Shown: positions 31,287 to 42,914 of the stretch, one piece after another | Layout of the letters: each line of letters starts with the position of its first letter | Position numbering within the stretch: position 1 is the first letter of the stretch | DNA from: Diphasiastrum complanatum | Lineage: Eukaryota > Streptophyta > Lycopodiopsida > Lycopodiales > Lycopodiaceae | NCBI GenBank assembly: GCA_029204225.1 | Contig: CM055097.1 | Coordinates: forward strand, 124,001 to 188,000 | DNA: 64,000 nucleotides | Reading direction: 5' to 3' | The notes under the pieces: model-generated | The model's input: the letters and a program-made list of their open reading frames with translations, nothing else | Databases searched by the model: none | Told to the model about the DNA's origin: nothing | Translations under genes and position numbers: made by a program

Positions 31287-32289
31287 CTATCCTGGATCAA
31301 TAATCAATACATGGATAAAAACAATATAACTTCCAGGTTCTTGCTTTTTTGAGTGACTATGATCACTCATCATGTTAAGAATATGATTTGAGCTCCAAGT
31401 TCTCAAATGTGGTGAGAGCTCCATAAAGGTTGTCTTCAAGATCCAAGCTTTGTCTTTGGTAGATTGTTGAGTGATCACCTTGGGCTGAACAATGTGAGTC
31501 TCCTCCTCAAAATAAACATGAAAAATAGCAGCTTTCCATAAGATCCAACTTTTGTATGAAGCACATACAATCAAAGCTTGATATATCACCATCTTAACTT
31601 TATCCACCAAAACAATGAACTCCAACTTGACATCCTTCCAATGAAGGTCTTCATTCCTTGGAAATTCAAGAGTGAATGGATCAGAAGAGGCCTTTGAATA
31701 CATATTTGAAACTATAATCAAAGTAGTAATGATCACTATTTCATCATCATAAGATATAGGATGAAAAACAATGTTCATACTAGCATCATCAAAGGACTTT
31801 GTCAAATACATGACACGTTTTCTATCAAACACAAAATAAGATGAGTAAAGGGAGATATGGATAAAATTCCTTGCTGCTCCTTTCTCTTTACCCAAACCTT
31901 CATATTGATGTAGATTTAGGTCTCTTTTGCCTTAAGACAAGTGCTCCTTCTCGGGTTCCTCCTTGATGTCTTTTTTTCTTCATCATGCTCACTCCCTCTT
32001 GGTGTTGATGATGAAAACATGGATCCAAATCATGATCTTCTTCAAGACTCTCAAGAACTTTGTTTTCAAGTCTCCAAACCTGAATGTTCTCCTTCTCAAT
32101 ATGATCTTTCAAGTCAACAAAACAATCACCAAGATTATTTATACCAGATTTACTAGTCCACAATTGACTAATCAACAATTGCTTACCACTAGCAATTTGC
32201 ATTACATACTTTTTGAACTTGAAACTAACGAGGCCAAATACTCTTGTATGGATATAAGTATCCTTCAAGGATGATTCACTTATTCTCAT
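31287..32289 (-). pseudogene. C1 copia 3' region of unknown function, in the place of RT/RNase H
   Basis: Two frames: 32,289-31,900 (129 residues, with a charged helical stretch DHIEKENIQVWRLENKVLESLEEDHD) and 31,895-31,287 (202 residues, starting MGKEKGAARNFIHISLYSSYF, ending near SDHSHSKKQEPGS). None of the RT or RNase H motifs (YVDD, ADIFTK) is present. The part around GAAR, and the DHSH near the end, align in position and at DNA level with the 3' region of C2 (41,380-40,962). The region runs up to the polypurine tract and LTR, so it is part of the element. Function unknown. Confidence 0.55.
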
Positions 32290-32441
32290 GCAAGGTCACA
32301 ATATGCCTCTTTGAAAATGAAGTCAAATTCTTTCAACTTATGAATGAAAATGTCATGCTTATTTCTAGCATACTCAAATGTACATATGACAAACACCTTT
32401 TATTCCATACTTTAGAATTCAAAGGGACTTCATTACAGAAC

Positions 32442-32927
32442 TCAGCAAATGAAGTACAAAATGTAATCCCCCTTTCCAACTTTTTTTTCCTTGTCCACAA
32501 AAATGAGCATTGATAGCTCCATCTTTGCTCTTGTGGCTCTCCTTGGAATAGTTGAAGCTCTCATATTTTGCTCCTCCTCTTGATCAAGCTCCTCCTTTGT
32601 CTCAACCATATCTTTGCCAATATGATTCTTAGAGGATTCATCATTCAATATTACAAACATTGTGGCTCTACCATTGCTCTTTGTGCTAGCAAAATGTACA
32701 TCCAAATGAATCAACGTAAGAGGGTGAGTGGTCTTAGTGATAGTGTTAGAGAAAGGCAACCTATGTGCTTTAGCCAAAGCACATGCTTCACAAACATTTT
32801 CCTCTTTTTCCATGGATATTGGAAGGCCTAGAGCAAGCTCCTCCTTGCACATGACTTCCATAGACTTGTTGTTGATGTGACCAAGCCTCTTGTGCCACAA
32901 ATCATTTGTGGTCATCTTGTCCTCCAT
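32442..32927 (-). pseudogene. C1 copia GAG-pre-integrase and integrase start
   Basis: The zinc-binding block is clear: LWHKRLGHINNKSMEVM, then CEACALAKAHRLPF, then the integrase opening LIHLDVH. After about 30 residues of weak integrase similarity (MFVILNDESS) it jumps to a charged linker and to text like the post-integrase region (RRATRAKMELS). The catalytic core of integrase is largely deleted, unlike in C2. Confidence 0.75.
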
Positions 32928-33083
32928 CTAGATGTAGATATAGTATAAGGTAGTCCATGTGACTTTGATAAAGCACAAGACTCACAAACATGATTGATGC
33001 TACTTAAGGAACTTGGAAGACCTATCACAACTTGCTTCCTTGCCATTACCCCCAATTATTTGAAGTTGAGGTGCCTCATTATT

Positions 33084-34115
33084 TTATGTCAAACCTCTTG
33101 AATAAGTAGGATATCCTTCCTTTTTTATCATGCAAGCATCTCCATCAAACTCAACTTTGAGGCCTTTACTTAGCAATTGACTCACACTAAGTGAATTGTT
33201 GGCAATAGATGGTATGAACAAAACGCCCTTCAAATGAACATTCCTATTTGTAGAGAGAGAAACAGGAATTGTGCCAATCCCTTGGATTGCACACTCACCA
33301 TCATTGGCCGTGTAGATCACCCTCTTGTCATCTCCATATGCCAACAAAGAAGTGAAGTACTCTTTGTAAAAAGTCATGTGTGAACTTGCTCCACTATCAA
33401 TCCACCATGGATCTAGATCTCCATCATTAGCAAGCATACATGAAGACATCACAAAAGCATCATCATTTGCATTTTGAACATCCAAACCATCCTCATCAAG
33501 AGTAAGATTACCTTGTTTGTCTCCTTGATCTCTCTTCTTCTTGTAGCACTCACTTGCAAAGTGTCCTTTGATGCCACAATAGAAGCACTTGAGCGTTGAT
33601 GAAGATCCACCTCTTGCTTGAAGCCTATATTCTTCATTGATTAAGATCTCTTGAAGATCCATCAAACTTGGCAAAGCCTTTTGAATAGTTAATCTTTGTA
33701 CAATATTAGCATGAGCATTCAACAATCCATTAAGAATAACTTGAACAAGCTCTCCTTCCTTAATGCTCTCGTCAATGCACGCCAACTCATCATTCAAAGC
33801 TTTTACTCTCAAAACAAAAACATTTGGACTCTCTTCATTCTTTTGCAGACATTGAAAGATTTGCCTTCTTAGAGTCAACAATCTAGAACTAGACTTGGAT
33901 TCATAAAGCTTCTTTAATGAATCCCAAGCATCCTTTGATGAGGTACTGTTACCAACTTCCTTGAGAAGCTCATTGGCATTCATCTTGATTATGTGTAGAG
34001 CCCTTTTGTCCCTCTTGTCATACCTCACTTGATCTTGTTGTGTTGCTGGCCTCTCTTCCAAAACTGCAACAATATCCAAAACACCATTCATCTCAATAAG
34101 TGATTCCATCCTCAC
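33084..34115 (-). CDS. C1 copia Gag-protease frame
   Basis: 343 residues. It starts MRMESLIEMNGVLDIV and continues with the copia Gag core (AWDSLKKLYESKS, LRRQIFQCLQ, LQEILINEEYRLQ). Next come a CCHC knuckle CFYCGIKGHFASEC, a protease site WWIDSGASSHMTFYKEYF with intact Asp-Ser-Gly, and NSLSVSQLLSKGLKVEFDGDACMI leading toward the pre-integrase block. Compared with C2, a basic stretch before the knuckle is deleted. The sequence diverges near 33,084, about 160 bp before the pre-integrase block. The very N-terminus lies in the preceding leader frame and may be truncated. Confidence 0.85.
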   Translation of the reverse strand: MRMESLIEMNGVLDIVAVLEERPATQQDQVRYDKRDKRALHIIKMNANELLKEVGNSTSSKDAWDSLKKLYESKSSSRLLTLRRQIFQCLQKNEESPNVFVLRVKALNDELACIDESIKEGELVQVILNGLLNAHANIVQRLTIQKALPSLMDLQEILINEEYRLQARGGSSSTLKCFYCGIKGHFASECYKKKRDQGDKQGNLTLDEDGLDVQNANDDAFVMSSCMLANDGDLDPWWIDSGASSHMTFYKEYFTSLLAYGDDKRVIYTANDGECAIQGIGTIPVSLSTNRNVHLKGVLFIPSIANNSLSVSQLLSKGLKVEFDGDACMIKKEGYPTYSRGLT

Positions 34116-34773
34116 TTTTCACAATGAATAGTTACTTAAGGTAAGCCTATCATTGGCTTCCAACATGACTCCACTTGATGTATCCATGTAGCAATGAGTT
34201 GATCCTCTCTTTCAACCTGTTCCAATGCACAAAGCATTCCTTTGAACAACAACAAATGTCTTCAAAAAGAAATCTCAAAAATATGGAACCTCTCAATTCT
34301 CTTCTAGACACTTATACCAAGCAAATCAACACATAGAATAGTAAAATCTTGATCAACCTATGATCTATCCTCAATCTAATGACTCTTGCCACTTCCTAAG
34401 ATTGAAACACACTCAAATGAAGTTCAGTAACCTCACAATCTAGAGATCCAATCAAAATTAGATTTTGACAAAATCACAAAAAAATTATTATTTTAATTTC
34501 TACATGCAATTGTCTAAAATTGATATGCAATGTTGTAGCCACCACTTAGGACTTTCCAATGCTCTAAAAATCGGCCATTTTCAGTAATTAATGTGTGAAA
34601 TCAGAATTGAACAAGAATATAATCTTATTTAGAGATTTGATCTACAAAAGATCCAATCTACATATGTAAGAAACTTGATTTTGGTGTAGAACTCAATCTA
34701 GCACGCTCTAGCATTGATATCTTCTCCAAATAATTGATAGATGTGATTGCTTTCTTAAAAACCTAAAACACAA
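34116..34773 (-). other. C1 leader
   Basis: Between the PBS and the Gag frame. The part 34,116-34,660 is clearly homologous to 43,973-44,510 next to C2. No coding signal apart from a possible short Gag N-terminal extension near 34,116-34,190. Confidence 0.6.
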
Positions 34774-34785
34774 GCTCTGATACCA
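34774..34785 (-). other. C1 primer-binding site
   Basis: Minus strand TGGTATCAGAGC followed by TTG, directly inside the LTR end at 34,786. Confidence 0.85.
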
Positions 34786-35424
34786 TGTGAAGAATTTGAG
34801 ATCAATTAAGATCCAAATCCATAGAATGATCTTGGGTTAGAAAGACAACAAATCACCAATCTTGCCAATGTAGAATAACCAACATCTACACTATGAATGA
34901 GATGCAAACTCTAATAGATCTTGATAAAACATCAATAAAAACATTAAATGAAGTTGATATCCATACAAAAATAGCAAGCTATTGTATTTCACATGTGTGA
35001 ATATGAAAATAACATTTGATTAGCATTCTACACACAAAATTGCAAGATATCACAAGTATTGTGCACCAATGGATAGTAGAACCCAAGAGAACCATGTATA
35101 AGCATGAAATGAGATAAGAGAAAGAGAGTGATCCCTCTTCCCACGAGTTACATCTTTTTATAACAGGTCTAAACCTAAATTCAAACTTTGATTTCCCTCC
35201 ATAATGAAAACCCTACTATTATTGTGACTAGATTCAATGTCTCTACTACTCATATTGAATCCCTCCAAAACTCGTGTTCTACACTTTTCAAAAGTGTTTA
35301 TTCAAATGATTTTAGACTAATATAACTCTGAAAAGCCAAACTCTAAGTCTAATATGAAATTGGCCTCAATTGCCAAATAAACAAATGTAGCAAATTTGAC
35401 TAAACTAGTTGAAATCTTTCACAC
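34786..35424 (-). repeat. C1 5' LTR, outer end approximate
   Basis: The inner end reads ...CTCAAATTCTTCACA on the minus strand next to the PBS. The outer end is placed at TGTG(TG)AAAGATTTCAAC near 35,424 because this resembles the outer end of the LTR at 31,259. Length about 640 bp. Divergence between the two LTRs is high. Confidence 0.5.
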
Positions 35425-36689
35425 ATCTTACTAGGTTGACATCTTATCATATGCTTACAAGACAAACTCATAACGTTGACAACAATGAGTGACTATGGCT
35501 CGACCTGAGGAAATCCTACTGTTACTAAATCCTCACCAGAGAATAAGCTAGTAGACATGTCAGCAAGTCACAATGAGCATATAAATGACTACTTTGTTTT
35601 TCCGGTAGCAAATGCATAACCAATCAAACTCCAACTCTGATCTATGTCTACTCACAAAGGACTCTCATGACAAAGTCACATGCAACCAACACGAATGACA
35701 AACATATCAACTGATATCATTGCTTGATGAAGAAGATATCCTCCCATACACATTTGCCATGGGTAGATCCACTGCTACACAAACCATGAATCCATAGTTC
35801 CACGCATCTACCTAAGATGTCCTCAGATGCACCATGTATCTCTTAAAAATACATCCATTTCCAAGTGTCATGTCCACAACTATCCATTCCACTTTGCCTT
35901 GCCCTGCCAAGCTACCATTCATCCTTCATGCACTAGCCATACATGTTTTCCAAAGACTCTAATGAATTTCCTACCTCTCATGAGCTTTCTCCTATAGGTT
36001 ACATGCTTTGACAAGCATCCACAAAGAATATGGATCACATATCAACTTGGACTATTCGCAAAAAAACAAGCTATCAAGCTTTGACCTATAAGACACGTAG
36101 GGCTTCCTTACCATAGCATCCAACTCACCATCCAGGCTTTCCGGTCATGGATTTCTAAGCTCCATAGCACCACATATATCCTGCTAGCTGCTTCTTGTTA
36201 CATCATGTAACATGGTCCATGAATCTGCTCTCATAGATCCTGAGAGTTATGTCTCATCAACCCTGATCTTACTAAGATAAAATGGCTTCACATGACTTTC
36301 ACTAGGCTTCCTTAATATCACTCCAAAAACTCACAAACCGTCCAGGTTCAAGCATCCAATGCCAAGCCTACACACTTGCAAATATAGCTCATGCATGAAA
36401 GCCCCAAAGAGATGGCTTACCAATGCTCCTAATGGTAGATAGCACTCCATCAATGTCAATCCAAGTATTGACCCATGTTGCATTGTCGACCATGCACACA
36501 TCTCGTGCGCACCATGAAGTCCACGCCACTACAACAATATGCCTCTAGTAGATCATAGAGATTAATCTCTCTTACCAATGCAAAATATGGTTCCACTGAA
36601 GTAGGTCCATTCACCAACCAGCCATCTGCAATATATCTTCAGTAACCATAGTGTCGACCCAGCCACCTCGGGAGGATTCATGCGGATGT
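35425..36689. other. No identifiable feature
   Basis: No coding signal on either strand that matches a family I know. Probably internal sequence of the element whose gag-like gene follows. Confidence 0.35.
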
Positions 36690-37974
36690 TGGTGTAGAAA
36701 TTCATGGATCTCCTCCTCGACAGTGACCAAATTTCTTTTGAAATTCGTCCAAAGCAACTTTGTAGTTGTCTACTTTGTGCAGCAAATAACTGATTTTGTT
36801 TTGTGAGATCGGCCTTGTTGCCATTGGCGTATGCAATAGATTATCTCTGTAGGACATCATTATGTTGCTGAATAGCTTTCAAGTTCTCTACCAACTTGGC
36901 CTCGTGTTGTTCTGTCACTTGTAGTTATCTGTTTAACTTGATCAGCTTATGGATTATCAGTGTATTCTCGCTACTCAGATCTGCTGTTCTCTTGTCCAAA
37001 TACTTTTATCCTCTACCATTTTCTGGGTTATTTGTCCTAGGTGTGAATGGATTCCCAAAATATTACTAGAATCAAAAGTAATTTGCAACCCGCTCGTTGA
37101 TGTTGTAGCTCCTTGTGGTGCTGATGGTCCAAGATGCAGGTTTGCCTGAGTATCATCTTCTTCAAAAATATCTTCATCATGAGCTTGATAGGCATCAAGG
37201 CTGACCTATTTTGAGGTGTGGCTACTTGCATTTATTGGAAAATGTCCTGAAACTGATCAAATCTTATTCTGGGGGAGTTGGGATTAAAAGGAGGAGAGCT
37301 TTGTGGCAATATGAAAGTCACCTTAGTGTCAAGGGAATTGAAATCATTGTTCAGATTCAAGAACATATGTGTCGAGGGAGACACAGCCCTAGGTGAGGGG
37401 TAGAAATGGATTGCGCTTTTGTTGGTCTGATGGCTGACCCAATTGTGACAGAAGGCAATATCAAGAAATCAGTGGCAAGGGTAGTTTTAGAGGATGAGAG
37501 GATGTAAAGATTTGATCTGGTTGTAGCAAGTAAGATTGGTGTAGCTGGCTATGGTTGCTGAGTACCATGACGAGCCCCAAGAGGCGAGTGGGGTGCGAAC
37601 CCGTCGCCTACTCTGTGAGGTGCTTCCTTGGTGGGACGACTTTGCAGGTGCCAATTCATAGATTACTAGAACAGATTGCGTGCCTAGAACTTGTGCACCT
37701 TGCTCTCCAATAGGGATGTGGCCAAGGACGAGAGAAGAGAGTCTGCTACAAATTGTTCCTTAGTATTAGATTTAATGGCTCTCTTCAACTCTCCAAAGAC
37801 CGTCTTGTACCAGTCATACAACTGGACTATCGGCTTTTCAAACTTGGCATGGGATTCGACCAAATGGTGGAGGATTTGTGAGATGATCTCTCCTTCCACA
37901 AGTTTTCCACATAAAAAAATGAGCTGGGCCCCCATATTTGCTCCTAATGGACCATAATAATAATCCATTGACAA
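36690..37974 (-). pseudogene. Gag-like gene of the LTR element whose 5' LTR is at 40,462-40,923
   Basis: The first frame (37,974-37,684) starts MSMDYYYGPLGANMGAQLIFLCGKLVEGEII and is helical with no stop for 96 residues. Later pieces in other frames include a Pro/Ser/Asn-rich part and a coiled-coil part near 36,950-36,800 (QHEAKLVENLKAIQQHNDVLQR). Helical N-terminus, disordered middle and coiled coil suit a structural Gag protein. No zinc knuckle, protease or RT was found. It lies downstream of an LTR and PBS on the same strand, after a leader of about 2.5 kb. Confidence 0.45.
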
Positions 37975-40448
37975 AATTGTGATTTAACAAGAGTTTGCAC
38001 ATGATTTTATTGTCACATAAAACAACCCATCTGGTACTATCATTCCCGAATTCCTACCATCTGAGAGTTCCAACTCTTAGAAATAAGGCTCTTTACCATA
38101 CAAATGTGAACTAAGTGTCCATTCTCACTTCCATCTCACAATTTCCAATAACAAATAGGGTCAACTCATGGTCCTATAGATATTTGATATAAATTCAACT
38201 TAAAGAATTCAATAAACCGGTGCTATGCAATTTTCTTACAGGGATTATTAAACAATCCAAATTACATAACACAATCACATTTACCTACTCAAGTGTCACA
38301 TTTTCTTCCACCCTTAGATTTTTCGGTTACTCAAAAAATTTCAACAGGTAAGATACCGAAAACTCCTTTGACACAAGTACATGCTAGGTTGCTACCCTTT
38401 CCATTACACCGGCTTAAGTATTACTTTGTTAAAGTTGTCTAAAATTAATATAAAATTCAATAAAATTTGGATTTGGGTACCTCTTTTACAATATTCGACA
38501 TATAATTTTTGTCGAATATAGAGCTACCTCCAAATAAGATGACCTTTATTCCATTTATTCACTTTAACAAGTATCTCAAAAGCTTTAGTTTGCCCAATCT
38601 TAACGATTAAAATCATTGAGGACAAGCCTATCGATGCTCCACCAAGTCAAAAAGGAAGAACCATAAACAACTCAATTAATTGGAAATATTTCTACTCCAG
38701 AGTTAAACCGATAAAAAGCACAGGATCAGAAAATCGAATTTTTAGTTCGGGGTACTTGCCTAGAGAAAATTATCTTGAGAATTAGTACTTATTGTCTATC
38801 CTAAATCCATGGATCGATCGCATAGACCTAGCAGTTAGGATAATAAAATTATTCTCTAAACATTCTCATGACTAAGGTCGAAAAAATAGGTGATTCCATT
38901 CTTAACTACCGATCTAGTTAGATTATCTCGAAATCTTCATCCTAAATCAATAAAAAGTTTCACCTTTGGTTACCTATTAGGTTTAGTCAGTTTCCATGCA
39001 AATACTGGGAGAGTCTATAGAGCAGCTAGTGAATAAAAATCCACTCTTATTTAAAAGGCTCCTCCCACATGCAAAACAAGACAAGTTTCACCTAACCCCT
39101 ATAAGGGTTTACTAAGATAACAAGAGGTAGGTTAATGCATAACATGCAACCCTTTAGAGGCTAAACACCAAAACCCTAACCTCAAGCCTTTTTATGCCAA
39201 AGCATGCATGAGGAATGGTTATTTCTTTGCCTCCTGGCTGCTACTATCCACCGGCCACAACCACTCGCTTCAGTCTCAATTTTGTCACAGGGAACATGAT
39301 GCAATACCCTGCACCATCGCGGCTTGAAAAACAGGCTTCTCAATGAATACAATCAACAACTTCCATGCCCATAGAATCGGCTAACAGCCTACACTTCCAC
39401 AGCTGCCACAACCACAGCTGCCAATCAGGGCTTCAAAAACGTGTTACAGTTACATCTATTGGCACCTCCACCTGCAACCTTCACTGGGAAATAGGTATGT
39501 TTCCAGGCTGCAACAAAATCTAATGCTTTTGTAAGAGTAACTCGCATTTACCCTTCTCAGCAAATTGCTCAATACTCAAGTACGAGAGCAATCAGCTCAG
39601 ACTCTTTCATGCAAGCTTCCAAATCTACAAAAGACTTGATTGTAGAACTTGACAACCATTTGGTGTTCCACAGAAGTTCCAACTTAGCAACAAATCTGCT
39701 TTTCACTCAATCATTTCACTGTAACCAAATAAACGAACTTGAAAAGATGATAGCTTGCTTTTATTGTCCCAAATTAGGGTCACTTCCCACAACCAAACTT
39801 CAAGTTATGCATGGAAGAAGGTTTTTTTCAGAATTCAGATTGCATGCATTACAATCGGCAATTTACAATATTATTTAGAGAATCGGCAATTCACAATATT
39901 ATTTAGAGAATCGGCAATTTACAATATTTATTCAATGTTTCTAGTTTTCTGTTCGCATGAATCACAAGAGGATTAGTCTAAAAAACCTCAAATCCTCACA
40001 TGCAATCAATAAATTCAAGATTTTCAGCAACAGTTAGTTTATTCATTCTGGATAAATTGATTCCTCATCAATCTATCAACAAACATCCTGCTACTAAATC
40101 TGAATCTAAATTGTCCAAAACATTATGGATTCATGCAAATTATTCAAACAAGAAAGTGGATCTACTCATGCAGATCATTCCACGTCAAATGAAAAATTCC
40201 TCAATGCAACATAAAAAATAAGTATGAATTCAATCACTAATTCTCAGCATCTCTAACAAAATCAAACAAGGAGAAGAGCACTCTACCACCAAGTTTGAAA
40301 GAACATGTCATATACTCGAATTAGTGAATCCAAACCTAATTTCCATTGAGAACTCAACACTCCATCTGGGATCTGAATCCAAGTGCATTCCAATTCAGAT
40401 TTGATGTAGAACTTGTCTTCATCTTATCCAAGACTGCATCTTAGTCGG
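37975..40448 (-). other. Long non-coding leader of the LTR element at 40,462
   Basis: About 2.5 kb between PBS and the gag-like start with no coding signal. The first ~130 bp next to the PBS match the sequence after the PBS at 51,444. Contains the 28-bp tandem repeat at 39,853. Confidence 0.55.
39853..39933. repeat. 28-bp tandem repeat, 3 copies
   Basis: AATCGGCAATT(T/C)ACAATATT followed by ATTTAGAG repeats at 39,853, 39,881 and 39,909. The third copy is incomplete. Copies are nearly identical, so the array is young. Confidence 0.9.
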
Positions 40449-40460
40449 GCTCTAATACCA
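40449..40460 (-). other. Primer-binding site
   Basis: Minus strand TGGTATTAGAGC, one mismatch from the usual tRNA-Met PBS, followed by CCGAC as in the copy at 51,444. Confidence 0.8.
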
Positions 40461-40461
40461 A

Positions 40462-40923
40462 TATTAAGACCACTAGGAAAAAATCCCTAAGATGAGGATA
40501 GGAGTAACACAAAAAAAGAGACTATGGAGCAAAACCACCCAACCAAACCTAGATCCCTCTCATGCCATGTGATAGCAAAAGGAGAAGAGCTCAATTGGTA
40601 ACCTAGACCAAGTCGTCGACAGGATAATCTCTATCTCAATATATAGAGAGTATGATCATGTGCATGAATCCATGCAATCCTCATGCAGGTCAAATATAAA
40701 TAGGTCACAGCTCTTCATGCATTCCTCCTGCCTATATCTGTCACACGTACATGCACTACTCCAAATGTCTCAATTACAGTGTTTTGGTCCTCTCAAGATC
40801 ATTAGTCACCAACATGCCTCGACATGGAATTAAGTCTAGGTGTGACCAATAATCTCGAACACTAGAGGGCCGGTCTACCATATTAGGACTATTCTATGTC
40901 CTTAGTTGAATATGGCTGTAACA
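40462..40923 (-). repeat. 5' LTR, 462 bp, minus orientation
   Basis: On the minus strand it begins TGTTACAGCCATATTCAAC and ends GTGGTCTTAATA before the PBS. It is roughly 90% identical by eye to the LTR at 50,966-51,442 in the opposite orientation. It contains CTCTATATATTGAG, a possible TATA element. The inner end reads TA instead of the usual CA. Confidence 0.85.
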
Positions 40924-40961
40924 CCAGATAAAGTCCAACTTCTTATTGACACATTTAACCA

Positions 40962-42455
40962 TCAAAGTCCATAATTTGAACTCTCTGGAAAAATACAGCA
41001 AACAAACAATAAATGTGAGTGATCAACTTTTTCTTGCATGTCTCCTCTTCCTTTGTCCTTTGTTGTCATGTATCCACCATGATAGTCCATGAATGAGCTT
41101 CCATCTCCATCTTGCCAAAAGATGCCATCAAGCCTTGATGACTTGGCCATGAACGAGTGACATAATGAGTCTCCAATAGATTCGTTTCCATCAGCAAAAC
41201 CAGCCAAGAATGCTATTACAAATCCAACATCAAAACAATGCTCACCAATGTAGCTAGTTTTACCATATCTTGACAATTTGCACACATCCACATGAAATTG
41301 CTCAAACATGAGATAGAACAAGTAAAGTAAACTTGAACAACACTTCCTTGCTGCTCCTTTGACCTTACTTGAGTCTTCAATATGCTGTAAAAACATATCC
41401 ATAATACCTTTGCCAATTACCTCTCCTTTGATGCTCTTGACTAGTTCCAAATTGCCAACTTCTCTTTTGACTAGTTGAAGCGCTTTGAGATCAACCTCTG
41501 AATCATCAACTTGATCATCAAAGTCATTGAACAAACTTTGTTTTCCAGATCCAATACTTGATGTCACAGCAAGATAACATCCATCTACTTGCATAGCTCC
41601 ATGTACACAAGAAGATCCTCCAAAAGATGTTCCACTCTTCATAAGAGATCGATACTCAAGATCCATTGCTTGGTCATCCAAAGAGGTTAGGAAAGCAACA
41701 TAATTTCTAGAAACTACTTGGTTACCCTTTTGATCATATGTGAGCCTTGAAGGTACTTGCCTTTCTCTTGATGTTCTCCTTGGCTTTTGACTTGATGAAG
41801 GTCCATCATCACCACCATCCAAAGTAGGATCCTTCTCATCAACATCAAGAATGTTAGATCCATCCTCTCTACCATCAATCATGCTTGAAGACACCTTTGG
41901 AATATTCCCCTCATCAAAAATGACATCTCTACCAACAATCACTTTGTTAGTAGAAGGAATATAAACCTTGTAGGCTTTACTCACCTCACTATATCCAACA
42001 AAAATACCTCTTCTTGAAGATGGATCCTCCTTGGTTCTATCATCAAGAGTAATGTTGACATAGCATGTGCATCCAAAGGTTCTTAGAAAGTTGACACTCA
42101 GCCTCCTCTTGAATAGCATCTCAAAAGGTGTCCTTCCATCCAAAATAGCACTCGGCCACCTATTGCACAAGAAATTGGCACACAACAAAGCTTGATCCCA
42201 AAATGGTTTGTCAAGATTAGCACTTAACCTCATAGCTTTAGCACTTTCACATAAAGTCCTATTCTTCCTTTCAGCCACTCCATTTTGTTGTGGAGTCCTT
42301 GATGTTGTATACTCCCTCTTGATCTCATGCTCATCACAAAAGGCCTTGAACTTGTTAGATATGTACTCACCACCATTGTCACCTCTCAAGCACTTGATCT
42401 TTGTGGAAAATTGATTCTCCCTAGCATTCTTGAACTTGACAAAGACATCATACAC
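40962..42455 (-). CDS. C2 copia integrase plus unknown 3' region, no RT
   Basis: 497 residues. The first ~240 are the integrase core and C-terminal part: CLRGDNGGEYISNKF (second Asp), TPQQNGVAERKNRTL (Glu), FLRTFGCTCYVNI, RRGIFVGYSEVSKAYKVY, IVGRDVIFDE. A Ser/Asp-rich linker follows. Where RT should begin, the frame continues for about 240 residues with no RT motif: SLMKSGTSFGG, AVTSSIGSGKQSLFNDFDDQ, an acidic and helical part, HIEDSSKVKGAARKCCSSLLYLFYLMF (possibly membrane-associating), then DGNESIGDSLCHSF and EKVDHSHLLFV. The frame is open to its stop. The first integrase Asp is in the upstream frame, separated by one stop codon. Confidence 0.75.
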   Translation of the reverse strand: MYDVFVKFKNARENQFSTKIKCLRGDNGGEYISNKFKAFCDEHEIKREYTTSRTPQQNGVAERKNRTLCESAKAMRLSANLDKPFWDQALLCANFLCNRWPSAILDGRTPFEMLFKRRLSVNFLRTFGCTCYVNITLDDRTKEDPSSRRGIFVGYSEVSKAYKVYIPSTNKVIVGRDVIFDEGNIPKVSSSMIDGREDGSNILDVDEKDPTLDGGDDGPSSSQKPRRTSRERQVPSRLTYDQKGNQVVSRNYVAFLTSLDDQAMDLEYRSLMKSGTSFGGSSCVHGAMQVDGCYLAVTSSIGSGKQSLFNDFDDQVDDSEVDLKALQLVKREVGNLELVKSIKGEVIGKGIMDMFLQHIEDSSKVKGAARKCCSSLLYLFYLMFEQFHVDVCKLSRYGKTSYIGEHCFDVGFVIAFLAGFADGNESIGDSLCHSFMAKSSRLDGIFWQDGDGSSFMDYHGGYMTTKDKGRGDMQEKVDHSHLLFVCCIFPESSNYGL

Positions 42456-42914
42456 TTAATCATTGCTCTTTAGTAGATAGATCCAACAAAATCTACTAAA
42501 ATCATCAATGAATGTTACATACATCTTAGCTCCACTATTGCTAATTGTAGTAAATCCATGAATATCCAAATGTACAAGTTGAACAGGCTTTGTAGATCTA
42601 GAAATAGATCTAGTATAAGGTAGTCTATGTGACTTAGACAAAGCACAAGACTTACAAACATGCTTGACATTACTTAAGAAACTTGGAATACCAATCACAA
42701 CCTTCTTCCTTGCCATTACCTCCAATGACTTGAAGTTGAGGTGTCCCAACCTTTTGTGCCAAACCTCTTGAATAGAAATTTGCTCCCTTGCAACACATCC
42801 AACTTGGTTAGCAATAACACAAACATCAAGTTTGAACAACTTCCCTTGCCTTTTACCTTTTCCATTCAAGACATCCTTCCTTTTGATCAAACAAGCATCT
42901 CCACCAAACTCCAC
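42456..42914 (-). pseudogene. C2 copia GAG-pre-integrase and integrase N-terminal part
   Basis: VWHKRLGHLNFKSLEVM, CKSCALSKSHRLPY, then LVHLDIHGF with the first catalytic Asp of integrase, VTFIDDFSRFCWIYLLKSND. It ends at one stop codon, after which the same frame goes straight on into 42,455. It begins right after another single stop at 42,915-42,917. So two point nonsense mutations divide an otherwise continuous pol. Confidence 0.85.

Noticed and set aside
31941-32513. Plus-strand frames opposite C1
   Set aside because: They are antisense to the copia element and carry no recognisable signal.
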